From Rhea pennata (lineage: Eukaryota; Chordata; Aves; Rheiformes; Rheidae), in assembly GCF_028389875.1 (NCBI RefSeq), contig NC_084663.1, forward strand, positions 117,637,801 to 117,701,800: a DNA stretch of 64,000 bases, in the 5' to 3' direction. The notes below the pieces were generated by a model. That model saw nothing but the letters and a program-made list of their open reading frames with translations. It was not told the origin of the DNA and ran no database searches. Position 1 is the first letter of the stretch, and the number at the start of each line of letters is the position of its first letter. This document shows, one piece after another, positions 54,055-63,975 of this stretch. A program made the position numbers and the translations under genes.

Positions 54055-54620
54055 ATGTGACATTGGTCCAGCTAGTATTGGAGTCCACATGTTAGGATCA
54101 TCTCTCTCCACTTTGGCTACAAGGATATTTTGAGATACCATGTTGAACGCCTTGTGGCAAACAACTGCCACCCCTCTGCCATCATCCAAGGAATGAGTCT
54201 GCCCATAATTTTGTCATAGAAAACAGTTAGCTTGGTCAGACACCATTTGCCCTTGGTAAATCTATGATGACTATTCCCAGTCACCTTTGGTTCTTCATTA
54301 TCTTCTCATTCTCATGCCTGATAATGACTTTTAGAAGGATTTCCAGAAGGTCAGTGTGGCTGACCTACCTGAAGCTCCCTGTATTGTTGTTGCCTGTCTC
54401 AAAGATGAGTGTAACATTTGCTTTTTGCCAGGTGTCAGGGACCTTCCCTAACTGCCATAACCTTGCCATTCTTGGGATGAGGACAGGAGGCTCAACCACC
54501 TCTCTCCACCACAGACAGGAACCTTATGTTTTTGCCATTTCAAATGGAGACTAATATTAAGGATGTCTCCTTTCTTGACCAGGACATTTGGCTACCCTTT
54601 CTTGTTTTTAACCAGTTCCA
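54055..54620 (-). mobile_element. Older CR1 LINE, minus strand, upstream polymerase part
   Basis: This contains decayed reverse-transcriptase sequence on the minus strand. Landmarks on the plus strand are GATACCATGTTGAACGCCTT, TTTGTCATAGAAAACAGTTA, CTTGGTAAATCTATGATGAC and the region TGTAACATTTGCTTTTTGCC (54410-54429), which correspond in order to the CR1 polymerase core. It continues the copy at 51866-52695 with roughly 150 bases of the CR1 consensus missing between them. Confidence 0.8.
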
Positions 54621-54748
54621 TGTTGCCTGCTCTTGATCACCTTAATGCTCTGGAGATCAAATATGGTCTTCAGTGGGACATGCAGCAGAACAGGTTTATT
54701 TGAGAACAGAGTGAGCAGTTAAACTTGATGTCTGCTTGACAACATATG

Positions 54749-54900
54749 CATCTTTGATATATAGACATATCTTTGATATATATATTTATATGTATACTTT
54801 GATATGTATATATCTTTGATATGTATACATCTTTGATGTGCATGTGTGTATGTGTAGGTGTATATGTGTATGTATATGTATGAGTATATATGAGTTTATG
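54749..54900 (+). repeat. TCTTTGATATGTATA minisatellite passing into (TG/TA)n
   Basis: The word CTTTGATAT or CTTTGATGT recurs five times between 54752 and 54840 at spacings of about 15-28 bases, with TATATA/TGTATA between. It then passes into a GTGTATGTGTA-type run to about 54900. Confidence 0.9.
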
Positions 54901-56523
54901 TTTATAAATATTGGCCAGATAGGACCGACTAGGGACAAAGAGCAAAAGAGGCTGGTTGAAGAAGCGCTAAGTCCTTTCAGCTGGTTATAGGCAGAGAACC
55001 CAGTGCGGCAGTTCCTAAGCTTTTCTGCTTGCAGCCTAGCCTCCAGGGCTACGGCTTCTCTATCATTTCTATTGCTGAGTTCATGGTTTCACATTTGGGA
55101 GGTCTTCTAAAAGCATGCTGATGGCTCTCAGTGCCTTCATTCAGTGGGCACCAACAGGGTGTTTCTCTGACTATGTAATGCAGGAGACTGGACTGCAGTG
55201 GTCCCTCCAGAGTACGAGTTCCATTAAAGCAAATAGAAGTGGATTGCCAGCTACCCTGAGTTTAAGGACCCTAGCTGGGAGCATGCGGGAACTCCTAGAG
55301 AGAAGCTGAGTATCAGAGAGAAAATGCTGCCAGCATCTCACCTGATGCTGGGAGTCGTTTACGCGCACAGCGTCATCCAGAAGAAGTGATAGCAGTAACC
55401 ATGACAATGCTAGCAGCATGGCACTAGTGGGGCTTCTGTAGTGATTATTTTTTCCCCAGGGACACTTTTCAATACCATGAGCATATCTCCTTTTTATGAT
55501 GTGTGCTGTTGATTGAGTGGTAGTCAATGTTCGCTTTTATCTTTCTCAAAGCAAACCTATCTCTGTGTAACTGCTTTCTCTGAAAATTGCTTAGTTAGGA
55601 CTAGGTGTAAAATGAAAGCATTTTTAGGAGTGTTTGTCCCTTCTCATGTATCTATGGAGCATTTTGCAAAGGTCTGTCTCTCCATCCTAATACCCCTCCC
55701 TTGGACGTCCTAATCATAGCCAGGAACCATTGCTGACTAAAACCATTTCACTGAACACCCTGCTATTTCTGAAGTGTGACTCTGTGTTTCAGTCAGGTGT
55801 CAGTGTGTGTTATTTGCTGAGAAATAAAATCAACATTAATTAATTCTGATTTTTTATATCAGTTTCTGTCTTATCCAGCTCCAGATCATGAGTGAGGCCT
55901 AGGAAGAGAACAACTCAGAGAGACACAGCCTGATTTGGTTTGAGGACCTGTTTCCCACAATGTGGGCTTCATGGAGGAGCTTGTCGCTAATAGCCATGTT
56001 CCTGGTGCAAGAAAAGGAGAGGCAAACTGTATAGGGAATTCAGGGGAAAGGGAGAGAAAGGGTGAGCTTACAGCAAAGGATAGAGGATGCTTGAAACAAA
56101 GGAACAGGAGAAAGAGAAAGAAGGAATGTGAGAAGAAAAGAAGGAAGGAAAGAAGATAAATGACCCATATTGTCAGCTTTCCAGTGGAAGGAGCAGAACG
56201 TTTTTCCCTCCAGGTGCTAATTGCCTGCAGGCTGGCAGGCCTTTTATAACGCCAAGCTCAGTGTTCAGCTTCTTGTGCCCATACCAACCATAAGAATTTT
56301 TATTATTATTATTTTGTAGAGCTCCTCTTTACTCTTTTTCTATCTGGCTCAAGAAAGAACAAGCTGCATCAATACTTAACCCTAAAAAGCATGACAGTAC
56401 TCTTTTACAATATATGGAATTGCAGTAATAAGCATAAAGAATAGTATCTGGCATCTGACAGGATGACTGATGTAAGCTGTCAGCCAATATTTAACTTTCC
56501 AGGTGAGATTAGACTTAGCATTT
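54901..56523. other. Upstream flank of KCNE2, nothing recognised
   Basis: A purine-rich patch (56040-56160, AGGAGAAAGAGAAAGAAGGA type) and anonymous sequence lie between the last CR1 and the candidate KCNE2 promoter. No coding exon is seen. Confidence 0.5.
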
Positions 56524-56537
56524 TGTTTAAATAAACA
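56524..56537. promoter_or_regulatory. Paired forkhead-type sites upstream of the candidate KCNE2 first exon
   Basis: TGTTTA (56524-56529) and its inverse TAAACA (56532-56537) form an inverted pair in TGTTTAAATAAACA. Forkhead factors of the FOXA type bind such cores and act in endoderm epithelia, where KCNE2 is expressed in mammals. The motif is seen; its use is inference. Confidence 0.25.
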
Positions 56538-56639
56538 TAAAGCATTCAGTACAATGCACTTATTTAATAGGCAGGTGCTTGCAGCCTTGTGCTGGCTGGA
56601 GGCTACTTAAAGTTTAAGATATCTCTGTTTTCTCCAAGA

Positions 56640-56715
56640 GTATCATAGTATTATCCAGTGGAGTTTTAAAATCTGATTGTTACTGTGAATCTCATCGGAG
56701 AAGGACAAAGAAAAG
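56640..56715 (+). other. KCNE2: Candidate non-coding first exon of KCNE2
   Basis: The stretch ends in AAAG followed by GTATGT, a near-consensus splice donor (GT at 56716-56717), 1.8 kb before the KCNE2 acceptor. A TATA-like ACTTAAAG lies at about 56606-56613, which would place a start site near 56640. No coding potential is needed, because the KCNE2 start codon has an in-frame stop just upstream in its own exon. This is inference from position and splice signal only; other donors in the 2 kb upstream could serve. Confidence 0.3.
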
Positions 56716-56923
56716 GTATGTTTCTGTTTGTAATTCTTCATTTCCTTTCAAAAAAACCCTCACAGTAATTTTTGTTCTGAGTCAAAGAAAAGGCAGAGAG
56801 ATTTAGAACTTCTAAAGTTTCAGGACATTTTGGATTTGGATTTTTTTGTGGTTTGATTAGTTTCATTAGATTTTCTTTTTTTCCGTATTTTTGAGTGACT
56901 GTAACTATATAAATGCACAAAGA

Positions 56924-56983
56924 GATATATACGCATATGTATATATATATATGCATATATATACGCATGTGCCTGTGTGTATG
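56924..56983 (+). repeat. (AT)n/(GT)n microsatellite
   Basis: Alternating purine-pyrimidine tract with ATACGCATATGT words, just downstream of the candidate KCNE2 first exon and so inside its presumed intron. Confidence 0.9.
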
Positions 56984-57385
56984 TTTATTCTGTAGTGCTG
57001 ATTATGAGGCTGGTCCAACAGGCAGAAAAAGGTGGATGGCAAAACTTAAGAACATTCAAATTTGAAAGATATAGTAATTTCTTACATGTGAGTCCCTCCT
57101 CAAGGGTTCATCCTTGCTTGAAGATCACATTGAGATTGAGTGACTTTTTGCGGAAGCTTTGTTACATGTTGTAGGGATTGGTAGCCTGCAACTTCATCCA
57201 CTGAGCAGGTCACTGAGGAGGATTGGAGGACAGTTGTTATGCAGGAGTGTCAGCCTGAAAGACGCTTTAGTTTTTGCAGGCTAGTATGGTACAACCAGTT
57301 CATACCTTCTTCTTCATGTAAGAAAGGCAGAAAAGGATAGTCATTTTTTCTCAGAGCTTCTTCAGAGCTTATTGCTGGAGTTGCT

Positions 57386-57501
57386 GTTTCGCTAGAGTTA
57401 GTACATGAGTTTCTCTTCTTGACCTAGCCCATTCTGAGTGGGACCAGATGGATCAGCATGGAGTGACTAGATCAAAGGAATATTTAGATTGACAATTAAT
57501 C
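57386..57501 (+). repeat. Direct repeat flanking KCNE2, upstream copy
   Basis: This 116-bp segment in the presumed KCNE2 intron is about 90% identical to 58993-59107, in the same orientation. It shares the long uninterrupted block around TGGGACCAGATGGATCAGC and the shared end GACAATTAATC. Weaker similarity reaches back to about 57343. It is not recognised as CR1 or any other family I know, and it could be a local duplication or two copies of an unnamed dispersed repeat. Confidence 0.85.
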
Positions 57502-58516
57502 TGTTGCTATGCAGCTGTTGTCCACCCCTGCATTGCTTTATTCAAGGGTCAACAGCCTGGAAGCCTCAGCTGGGTCCCTCTCCCACCCTTTGCCCCTCCA
57601 CTGCTCTACTAGCAGCACTGAAATCCAGCCTTAGACAAAGACCACTGGAAAATGCAGCTCCTGACAGTGCAGGAATGTCCGCACCATATGAAACTGGGCC
57701 ACTCCTGCCTTGTGTGGGAGTTCTGCAGGAGAAGTGTGTTGGAGGGGAATGTTTCCAGTGGAGTGAAAACCTGATTCATGGCTTTACAGAAGCAGGTGGG
57801 TCACATTATTGTGAGCTTTGGAATAGCTGTAACAGGCATGGGAAAGATAGGGCTTTAGAGCACTTCTCAGTATTTCCTCCCCCTTTGTGAGGATGGTGGC
57901 CTCAAAGACTAGTGAGGTTATTCCAGATATGGGGGCTCTCCCTCCTTGTTCCTCACCTTGTCTCGCAGGCTACCATTTGGGAGTTAGCTGTCTGAATATT
58001 TGCTCCACAGATGCATTTGTGTTTGCATGCCCTCCAGATTGAATGTCTGAGACCAAACAAGAAATGGGAAGGTAACATCCCCCACTGAGAGATCCTGTGC
58101 AACTGCTTGAATTGGTGTGGCTGTGCTGGTTGCTGTTCAGCCCTTAGGAGACACGACATTTATCCTGTCCTGTCCAGAGTGAAATGCATTCTCTTCACTT
58201 GGCCCTTTGCCTCAGTATGAAAGGCCATGCACTTGGACCCCTGGAACATGGATCACTGGGGCCCACGGTCACTGAAGTTCACTGAGGAGTCTTTTGCCTC
58301 CCACAGACTGAAATGACCTGAGTGTAGAAAGGAGTAAGACTTTCTTAGATTTCTGATCACACTGTACCAGTCAGAGATGGGTATCATCAACTGTTTTAAA
58401 ATGGGCACTAAGTTTTCACCAGCAAGTGGCAGGTGTTATTGTTTAATTGTTATAATGCAGACAAAAGAAATCAGCATAGCTATTATAATATACACATTCA
58501 ATTAAAATAAATATCA

Positions 58517-58528
58517 TATTGTCTTTAG
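58517..58528 (+). promoter_or_regulatory. KCNE2: Splice acceptor before the KCNE2 coding exon
   Basis: A short pyrimidine-rich stretch ending in CTTTAG lies 18 bases before the KCNE2 start codon. KCNE2 genes normally have a non-coding first exon followed by one exon with the whole coding sequence, so an acceptor is expected here. The tract is weak (TATTGTCTTTAG), so the exact site is probable rather than certain. Confidence 0.6.
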
Positions 58529-58546
58529 TGGCTGTAACCTGGAAGG

Positions 58547-58924
58547 ATGGCTGAAATACGAAATTTCACTCAAGTGGTGCAAGACGTTTTCAAGGAAACA
58601 TTTCTCACTTACATGAATGGCTGGAGGAAAAATATGACGGAAGCAGCAGACGAATTGCAAGCTAAGATTGATGCTGAAAACTTTGACTATGTTATCCTTT
58701 ACTTGATGGTAATGATTGGGATGTTCTCCTTCATTATCGTGGCAATCTTGGTGAGCACTGTGAAATCAAAGAGGCGAGAGCACTCCAATGACCCCTATCA
58801 TCAGTACATTGTTGAGGACTGGTGTGAGAAGTATAAAAGCCCGGTTCTGAATCGAGACGACTTAAAGTGTGTGGTCCATGAAAACTTTGGTGCAAGGGAA
58901 AAAAACAGTCCTGGATCACCCTGA
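58547..58924 (+). CDS. KCNE2: Potassium voltage-gated channel subfamily E member 2 (MiRP1), complete coding exon
   Basis: This 125-residue protein is recognised as KCNE2, a single-span accessory subunit that assembles with pore-forming Kv channels such as KCNQ1 and KCNH2 and changes their gating; in mammals it acts in heart and in gastric, thyroid and choroid plexus epithelia. Seen here: an extracellular N-terminus with two N-glycosylation sequons (N6-F-T and N29-M-T), one hydrophobic segment at about residues 49-69, then the basic KSKRRE juxtamembrane stretch (73-78) and the family signature [14 protein letters not shown] (79-92). The length is close to the mammalian protein (123 residues). 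The whole frame is in one exon, as expected for the family. The start is fixed by an in-frame TAA at 58535-58537 and a strong Kozak context (A at -3, G at +4). A splice acceptor AG at 58527-58528 implies an upstream non-coding exon. The membrane segment and signature are highly conserved, while the C-terminal 30 residues are more divergent. No frame damage is seen. Confidence 0.97.
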   Translation: MAEIRNFTQVVQDVFKETFLTYMNGWRKNMTEAADELQAKIDAENFDYVILYLMVMIGMFSFIIVAILVSTVKSKRREHSNDPYHQYIVEDWCEKYKSPVLNRDDLKCVVHENFGAREKNSPGSP

Positions 58925-58992
58925 CTTTTTGGAAATATCAGCAATGATGTTTAAATTGTTTAATCGTTTTTCTTACAGCTTCTTGGGAGCTT

Positions 58993-59107
58993 GTTTGCTG
59001 GAGTTAACACATGAGGTTTTCTCCTTGACCTAGCCTATTCTGAGTGGGACCAGATGGATCAGCATGGAATGACTGGATCAGAGCAATATTTAGATTGACA
59101 ATTAATC
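58993..59107 (+). repeat. Direct repeat flanking KCNE2, downstream copy
   Basis: This is the second copy of the 57386-57501 segment and starts 69 bases after the KCNE2 stop codon, so it should lie in the 3' UTR. I count about a dozen differences, including a one-base indel, over 115 aligned bases. Upstream similarity may extend to about 58963 with one gap of about 15 bases. Confidence 0.85.
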
Positions 59108-59322
59108 ATTAATTTTCATGGACCACCACATAAAGCCACACATAGGGAATTTTCTGTAATTATAAATGCCTATAAAACTGTTTGTTAAATTAACAGACAG
59201 GTCAGAGTGCTGAGGAAATCAACATTATTGTTTCCTATGACAACTTTGACAAGGCTGCTTGGGGGAATATCCAAGAAAAATGCATAATTGTGCTTTGCTT
59301 TGATATTCTGTTCTTCAAAAAA

Positions 59323-59328
59323 AATAAA
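59323..59328 (+). terminator. KCNE2: Candidate KCNE2 polyadenylation signal
   Basis: An AATAAA hexamer stands about 400 bases after the KCNE2 stop codon, within an A-rich run. A second AATAAA is at 59494-59499. Either could end a short 3' UTR; the sequence does not decide between them. Confidence 0.35.
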
Positions 59329-59499
59329 ACCAAAAGAAAAAACAACCTGAATTTTTAGCATTTTTGAAATCCAGAAGTGGATCCAGATGTTCCCATCTCA
59401 GAATAGCTAGCATTCTGAAGCAGTCAGAAGTGTCAACTGAGATCCAAAATGTATGGCTTAAGCCCCTCTTAAAAAATAACATAAAACTGTACAAATAAA

Positions 59500-61369
59500 T
59501 ATCAAAATCCCCATCTATTGACTGAACAACATCTTATGGTATGAATCGTAAGAAGTAACCTATACCTACACACATTCAATTCAAACTGTCGTTTTAATGA
59601 CATAATCTGGCTCCCATTTTGACTTCCGTATTCGTCAGCAGCAAAGATTGACTCATGGCCTTCTGAAGAGTCTTGTTTTATAGCAACAGAGATCCTGAAC
59701 TAGCAGTCTCATTCAAGGGATGGGTGCTGGGTGTGCAGAGCAGCCTCCAAAGGTTCACCAGCTACCCGCAAATCCATAGTTGCCCAACTTGGCTCTTCTG
59801 CTGTTCCTCGGTTCTCCAGAGCTGTGTCTGTCTGGGATGAAAGATGGGTTATGGAGGCGATGGTTACATCTCCAGCAGCCAGAGCTCAGTGTAAAACACT
59901 GAGATCCTACCATGTGGCTTTCAGAGGTAAGATTTCTATAGCCAGCTATCAAGGCTGACCCAATGCTGTGATTCATAAGGATTTCCCATATTGGGTACCG
60001 GTTTCCACTGGCTGAGAAATGGGCTCCCAAGATGGTTCATATTCTCCTGTGCTGCCAAAGCACTGCAATGTTGGTTCACAGGGCACAATTAGAATCAGAA
60101 CTGGTGGCACTTCTGGTATTAGAATACATTTCCCTTTGCAAAGCTCTGAGTTTAGCTCCTATTCATTTTGCCAGACGAAAACCATTTAAGCTAAAAGTTC
60201 CCATGCTGGGTGTCTGTTTTGTGGGCTTATTTGTTTTTAGAATGTTTTGGCTGAAACGTGTCTGATGCTGCATTTCCAACAACATTGTAAAGAAAAGAAA
60301 TGGACCTCTTTTATTGGGAAGCTTTGCCTTGTTTTGGAGTCTGGTCTTGAGACCTAACATCTGAGTTACTGTCATCCTCCAAATGTGTGTTTTGCTGGCA
60401 TAATTATAAGCCTTTGAATAATTTCCATCTATGAGTGTTAGTGAAGACTTGTTAGGTCCTAGAAGTTTTCTGGTCAGTCTGATTCCACCGTGCATGCTGT
60501 CTATACTTCCCCTGGGTGACCTGTGTTTGGGTATCAGCTCCACAGCTCTTGTTTTGGTTGTGCTCAGCATCCACTTTGCAGGAGTTTCCCTAACTCTTAC
60601 TCTTGGGGCCCACAGGCTGGAAGAGTGCAGATGTTACGCTGCCAAATAGGTGGGAGGCTGCTGATGGCCAGCCAGGCGCAACGCTACTGCTGTGCTGCAG
60701 TCAGGTAGAGACAACAGCTTTCCACAGGGTGCAAGAGGGAGCGTGGCCACCCCCAGAGAACCTGCTCAGGTACCACTACCATTTTCAGCAACTGAAACAC
60801 TGGCTGGTCCCCTGCTCCCCTCAGAAACAGGTGGCAGCTTCTGCGTCTGGCCGTGTCCCTGGCTGCTTGCAGACTGCTGTGGCACCGCATAGCAAAACTA
60901 AGAACAGGGACTGTTTTTGCCCTCAGTGCTACAAAACCTAACATGTACGTCCAAGTATTACCGTCTCCAGTAAGCGTGGATCATAGGCGGATGGTCCAAT
61001 TAAAGTCACTGCAAACTTTATATTACAAACAATGACAACGACAACAACAACAAAACCATGAAGGCAAGTCTTTATCCCGCAGAAAGCTTCCGTTTCAGCA
61101 GCTCAAACACCGAAGAGCTGTTTCCTGAACAGATTACACAGCCTGAGTATTCAGCATTGCTTTGCCTGGTGGCAAATAGGGGGCTGATACGTTACTGTCG
61201 TGAAACACGTTACTCGTTCCAGCTGAAGCGAGCTGTCCACACGCCCGGGCAGGTGAAGGACAGTGTGAGTGACACGTGCAAGGTGCTACCTGCTACAGCA
61301 CCGTGCAGATTTACCCCTAAAAACCAGCAGGAAACCGCTACCTGCCTGCCGAACACAGAAGGGAAGGGT
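59500..61369. other. KCNE2 to CpG-island interval
   Basis: Anonymous sequence becoming GC-richer from about 60.6 kb, with a small ACAACA-type run at 61027-61057. No exon is recognised. Confidence 0.5.
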
Positions 61370-61839
61370 GGTGGGCGACAGCTCAGCCCCGCGTTGCGCC
61401 CGGGGCAGGATGAGCCTCTGCCCCCAAAATACTGGGGCCTGGTGGTGGTGGTGGGGGGGGGTTCCTCCCCGCGGGGGCCCCTCTTCCCGCCTCCGGGCAC
61501 TGCCGCCGGGTGGTGGTGGTGTTGGGGGGAGGAGGTACAGCGGGGGCACAGCACCGGGCACGGATTTCCACCGAAAAAGGGAGGTTTCCCCCCGGCCCCC
61601 TCCTCTCCTAGGAGGGGCTATGGGGAGGCTGGGAGCCACCACAGCCATGAGGGAGTCATCTGGAAGGGGTGGGCAGGGGGGGCGGAGGCCGCCATGGGGG
61701 ACCCACAGCACGGGTGCACCCCAAACACCGCACTTTTAGCTTTTTATTTCTTTTTTTATTTTCCTTTTTCTCCTCTGCCCGCCGCGAGCCGTACAGGGGA
61801 GGCGAGCGCAGGCCCCACGCCCGGCCCCGCCGCCGCCGC

Positions 61840-61855
61840 TGCTGGGAGATGTAGT
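61840..61855 (-). promoter_or_regulatory. ZNF143/STAF binding motif
   Basis: The minus strand reads ACTACATCTCCCAGCA, a very close match to the known ZNF143 promoter motif ACTACAnnTCCCAGCA. Such sites sit within tens of bases of start sites in vertebrate CpG-island promoters. Here it lies 19 bases before an ATG and 38 bases before a splice donor, which supports a transcription start in or just before this spot. Confidence 0.75.
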
Positions 61856-61873
61856 CTGCGGGCGGCGGGCGCA

Positions 61874-61893
61874 ATGGCGGCCGCTGAGGCACG
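61874..61893 (+). CDS. Partial first coding exon in the CpG island, possibly SMIM11 or its 5' leader
   Basis: An ATG in the context GCGCAATGG begins MAAAEA plus two bases of a further codon, then meets CG followed by GTGAGAG, a good splice donor (GT at 61894-61895). The downstream exons are not identified in the remaining 2.1 kb. In mammals and other vertebrates the gene after KCNE2 on the same strand is SMIM11, a small single-span membrane protein, so this is the leading candidate by synteny. The known SMIM11 protein begins with a different sequence (MNWKVLEHVP in human), so the ATG here may be only a short upstream frame in its 5' leader. The identity is not proven from this window. Confidence 0.4.
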
Positions 61894-62240
61894 GTGAGAG
61901 CGCGGTTCGGCCGCCGGCAGCCGCCGGCAGCCGCCGCCGCGCCTCAGGGGCTGGCGGGGGCGGGGGCGGGCGGCAGCCCCGGCCGTGCCCAGAGCGGGAC
62001 GCGCGGCGCGGGCAGCGGCGGGGCTGCCCCCCCACCTCCGCCGGCCTGCTTGGCCTGTGCTGCCGCCGGCCTGCCCCCCCATCTGCCTGCCCCCCGCCTT
62101 CCCCGCTGACTGATTGCCCCCCTCCCCCTCCTGCCCCCTGCCTTCCCCTCCTGCCTCTGCCCCCCAACCCTTGCCCCTTCCTGCCCGCCCCCTGCCGCCG
62201 TGCTGTGCTGCCCCCAACCTGCCCTGCCCTCCTGCCTTGT

Positions 62241-63814
62241 TGCCCACCCCCTGCCCACTGACCTCCCTGTGCTCCCTTTGCGCTGGCCCCATGCCCACTG
62301 CGGATGTTGGGAGCAGCAGTGTTAGTGAAGTGGCAGCAAAAGCTCCCTCAGAATAGATTACGCCGTTCCAGCCACATCTAAGGGGTGGGGGGTGATTTAA
62401 AAATTGGCTGGAGGCGTATGTGCTGGGTGCAGGCCGCTTGCCAGAGCCCTTGTGTTGCCTCCTGGAGCACTGCTGCACTGTAAGAGGCATAGCTGCTTGA
62501 AAGTGCGTGTTACTGCCTACGAATCTGTTGAGATTTTTCTGCTTTCCTAAACAAAACTAAAGCAAGTAGATAGAAGGGTTCCAAATTTATTATGTATTGA
62601 AAAAAATAACTTTGGTTTTCTCGGGTGTGTGTGCAAGTCACTGGCTGTGCTGGGCACAGGTGCTGCCAGGGCTAGGAAGCTGTCTAGGGGCCAGAGCTGG
62701 GAGTCAGGATGGAGACAGGGGAAGCCCGCCAGCCCAGTAAACCCACCTCGGGCAGGACGCTGGTAGCAGGCAAGGGCCTGCCACTTACAGTGACTCTGGC
62801 ACATGGCTGAAATAGTGCCCTGGGACTTAAGGGGGAACAGCCTGACATGCTGCTGACATTTTTTCTGTTTGATTTTAATCCAGGTGCCATTCTTGACATA
62901 TCCCATCTGCTGTGTGCTTACTTACCGGGGTTTGGAGCATGTGAAGTGCTGCCAGAGGAATTATTTGTGTTTTCATTTCCACTTCTTCAGGTATGAAGAT
63001 GTTAAATGGCTTTATGTTTCTGATGTTCCTTTGGTTGGTGTTAATTTAGAAATTTCCTTATCAGTGACACAGGTATAAACGGAGTGATTTCATAGATTTT
63101 GTTGTGGAGTATTGTGTTGTCTATGGATACATATGAGCTGTAAATGTACACAAGTGTGAGAGCTTCTTACTTAATATAACTACTGTATCTTACAGCAGTG
63201 ATTTGTGATGAATTCCTAGTGCAGCAGCTCTGGCACACTGTTGCTCCCACTGTATTTCTCTGCAGCCTTTGGGCTGTGCCATGTTGCTATGTGCTACTAC
63301 ATTACCATCTACCAATTGTTTCCTTTTTTTGAGGAGTGGTCATGTCCTAAGATGCTGAATCTAATGCATGATGCAGCAGGCCAATGCAGGATGATGGATC
63401 ATCCAGCTACTATGTGAAACATATGTCTTGTTCCTTGAAATATGTACATTAAAAAAAGCAGCAAGAGGAGACGAGTGGAACAAACCCCCTTTTCTAGTTA
63501 AGTATATATTCAGCCATCATTACATTCTAAATACAGTCAAATACCTCAGTAGTTTGCTGCTTTCTGAGGCCTTGCAGCTGATGACTTTTATAGCTCTTCA
63601 CAATGTGGATAAAATAGACATAGTCAGAAATCCTGGGCAGACAGAGGAATATCTCGAGCCCCATTTTTTTACTGAGTAAATTGAGTTACTAGCAGGCTGA
63701 CTGAGAAGTCCGGCCAAGACAGTTCAAGTGGGTTTGTGAGTTTCTGGATACCTGTGTAGACATGTTCTGGTGCACATGGACCAGCTGATATTCTGGTACT
63801 ACATAAACAAACAA
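62241..63814. other. Presumed first intron of the CpG-island gene
   Basis: A C-rich shoulder is followed by ordinary AT-rich sequence. One possible short exon (62884-62990) is bounded by an acceptor-like and a donor-like signal, but its translation is not recognised. Confidence 0.4.
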
Positions 63815-63975
63815 TGGTGTGAATGTCTGGGCTGTGATGTGGTTGCTGTGGTAGAGAAGAGCTGTAATTCAATGGCTGATAGACCTGGATTCAATTCCTT
63901 GCTCCACCACAGCCTTCCCACCTGACTGGGGCCTAACTCCTTAGCCTGACAGAGGTGGTCTGTGTTGCACAACAC
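63815..63975 (+). mobile_element. Ancient MIR/L3-like repeat remnant
   Basis: GTGGTAGAGAAGAGCTGTAA, then GATAGACCTGGATTCAATTC and CTTGCTCCACCACAG, then CTGGGGCCTAACTCCTTAGC, CTGACAGAGG matches the tRNA-derived head and early body of MIR-like amniote elements (CCTGGGTTCAATTCCC, CTCTGCCACAG). The copy may be cut by the window end. Confidence 0.4.

Larger units (their letters stand above)
61370..62240. promoter_or_regulatory. CpG island promoter
   Basis: This is the only strongly GC-rich, CpG-rich block in the window. Its centre (about 61790-62040) is dense in CG dinucleotides, and the flanks become G-rich on the left and C-rich without CG on the right. It contains a ZNF143-type motif, an ATG in good context and a splice donor on the + strand, so it is read as the promoter and first exon of a widely expressed gene transcribed away from KCNE2. 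Confidence 0.85.

Noticed and set aside
61058-61897. 279-codon open frame through the CpG island
   Set aside because: The frame is open because the island is GC-rich; most of it lies upstream of the probable transcription start and is rich in G/P repeats. Only the final ATG with splice donor is kept as a candidate.
61756-62490. 244-codon minus-strand frame rich in glycine and arginine
   Set aside because: Low-complexity translation of CpG-island and C-rich sequence; no domain.
62929-62943. LEHV word in the frame after the CpG island, resembling the VLEHVP start of SMIM11
   Set aside because: Only four residues match and the flanks do not follow SMIM11; chance similarity.
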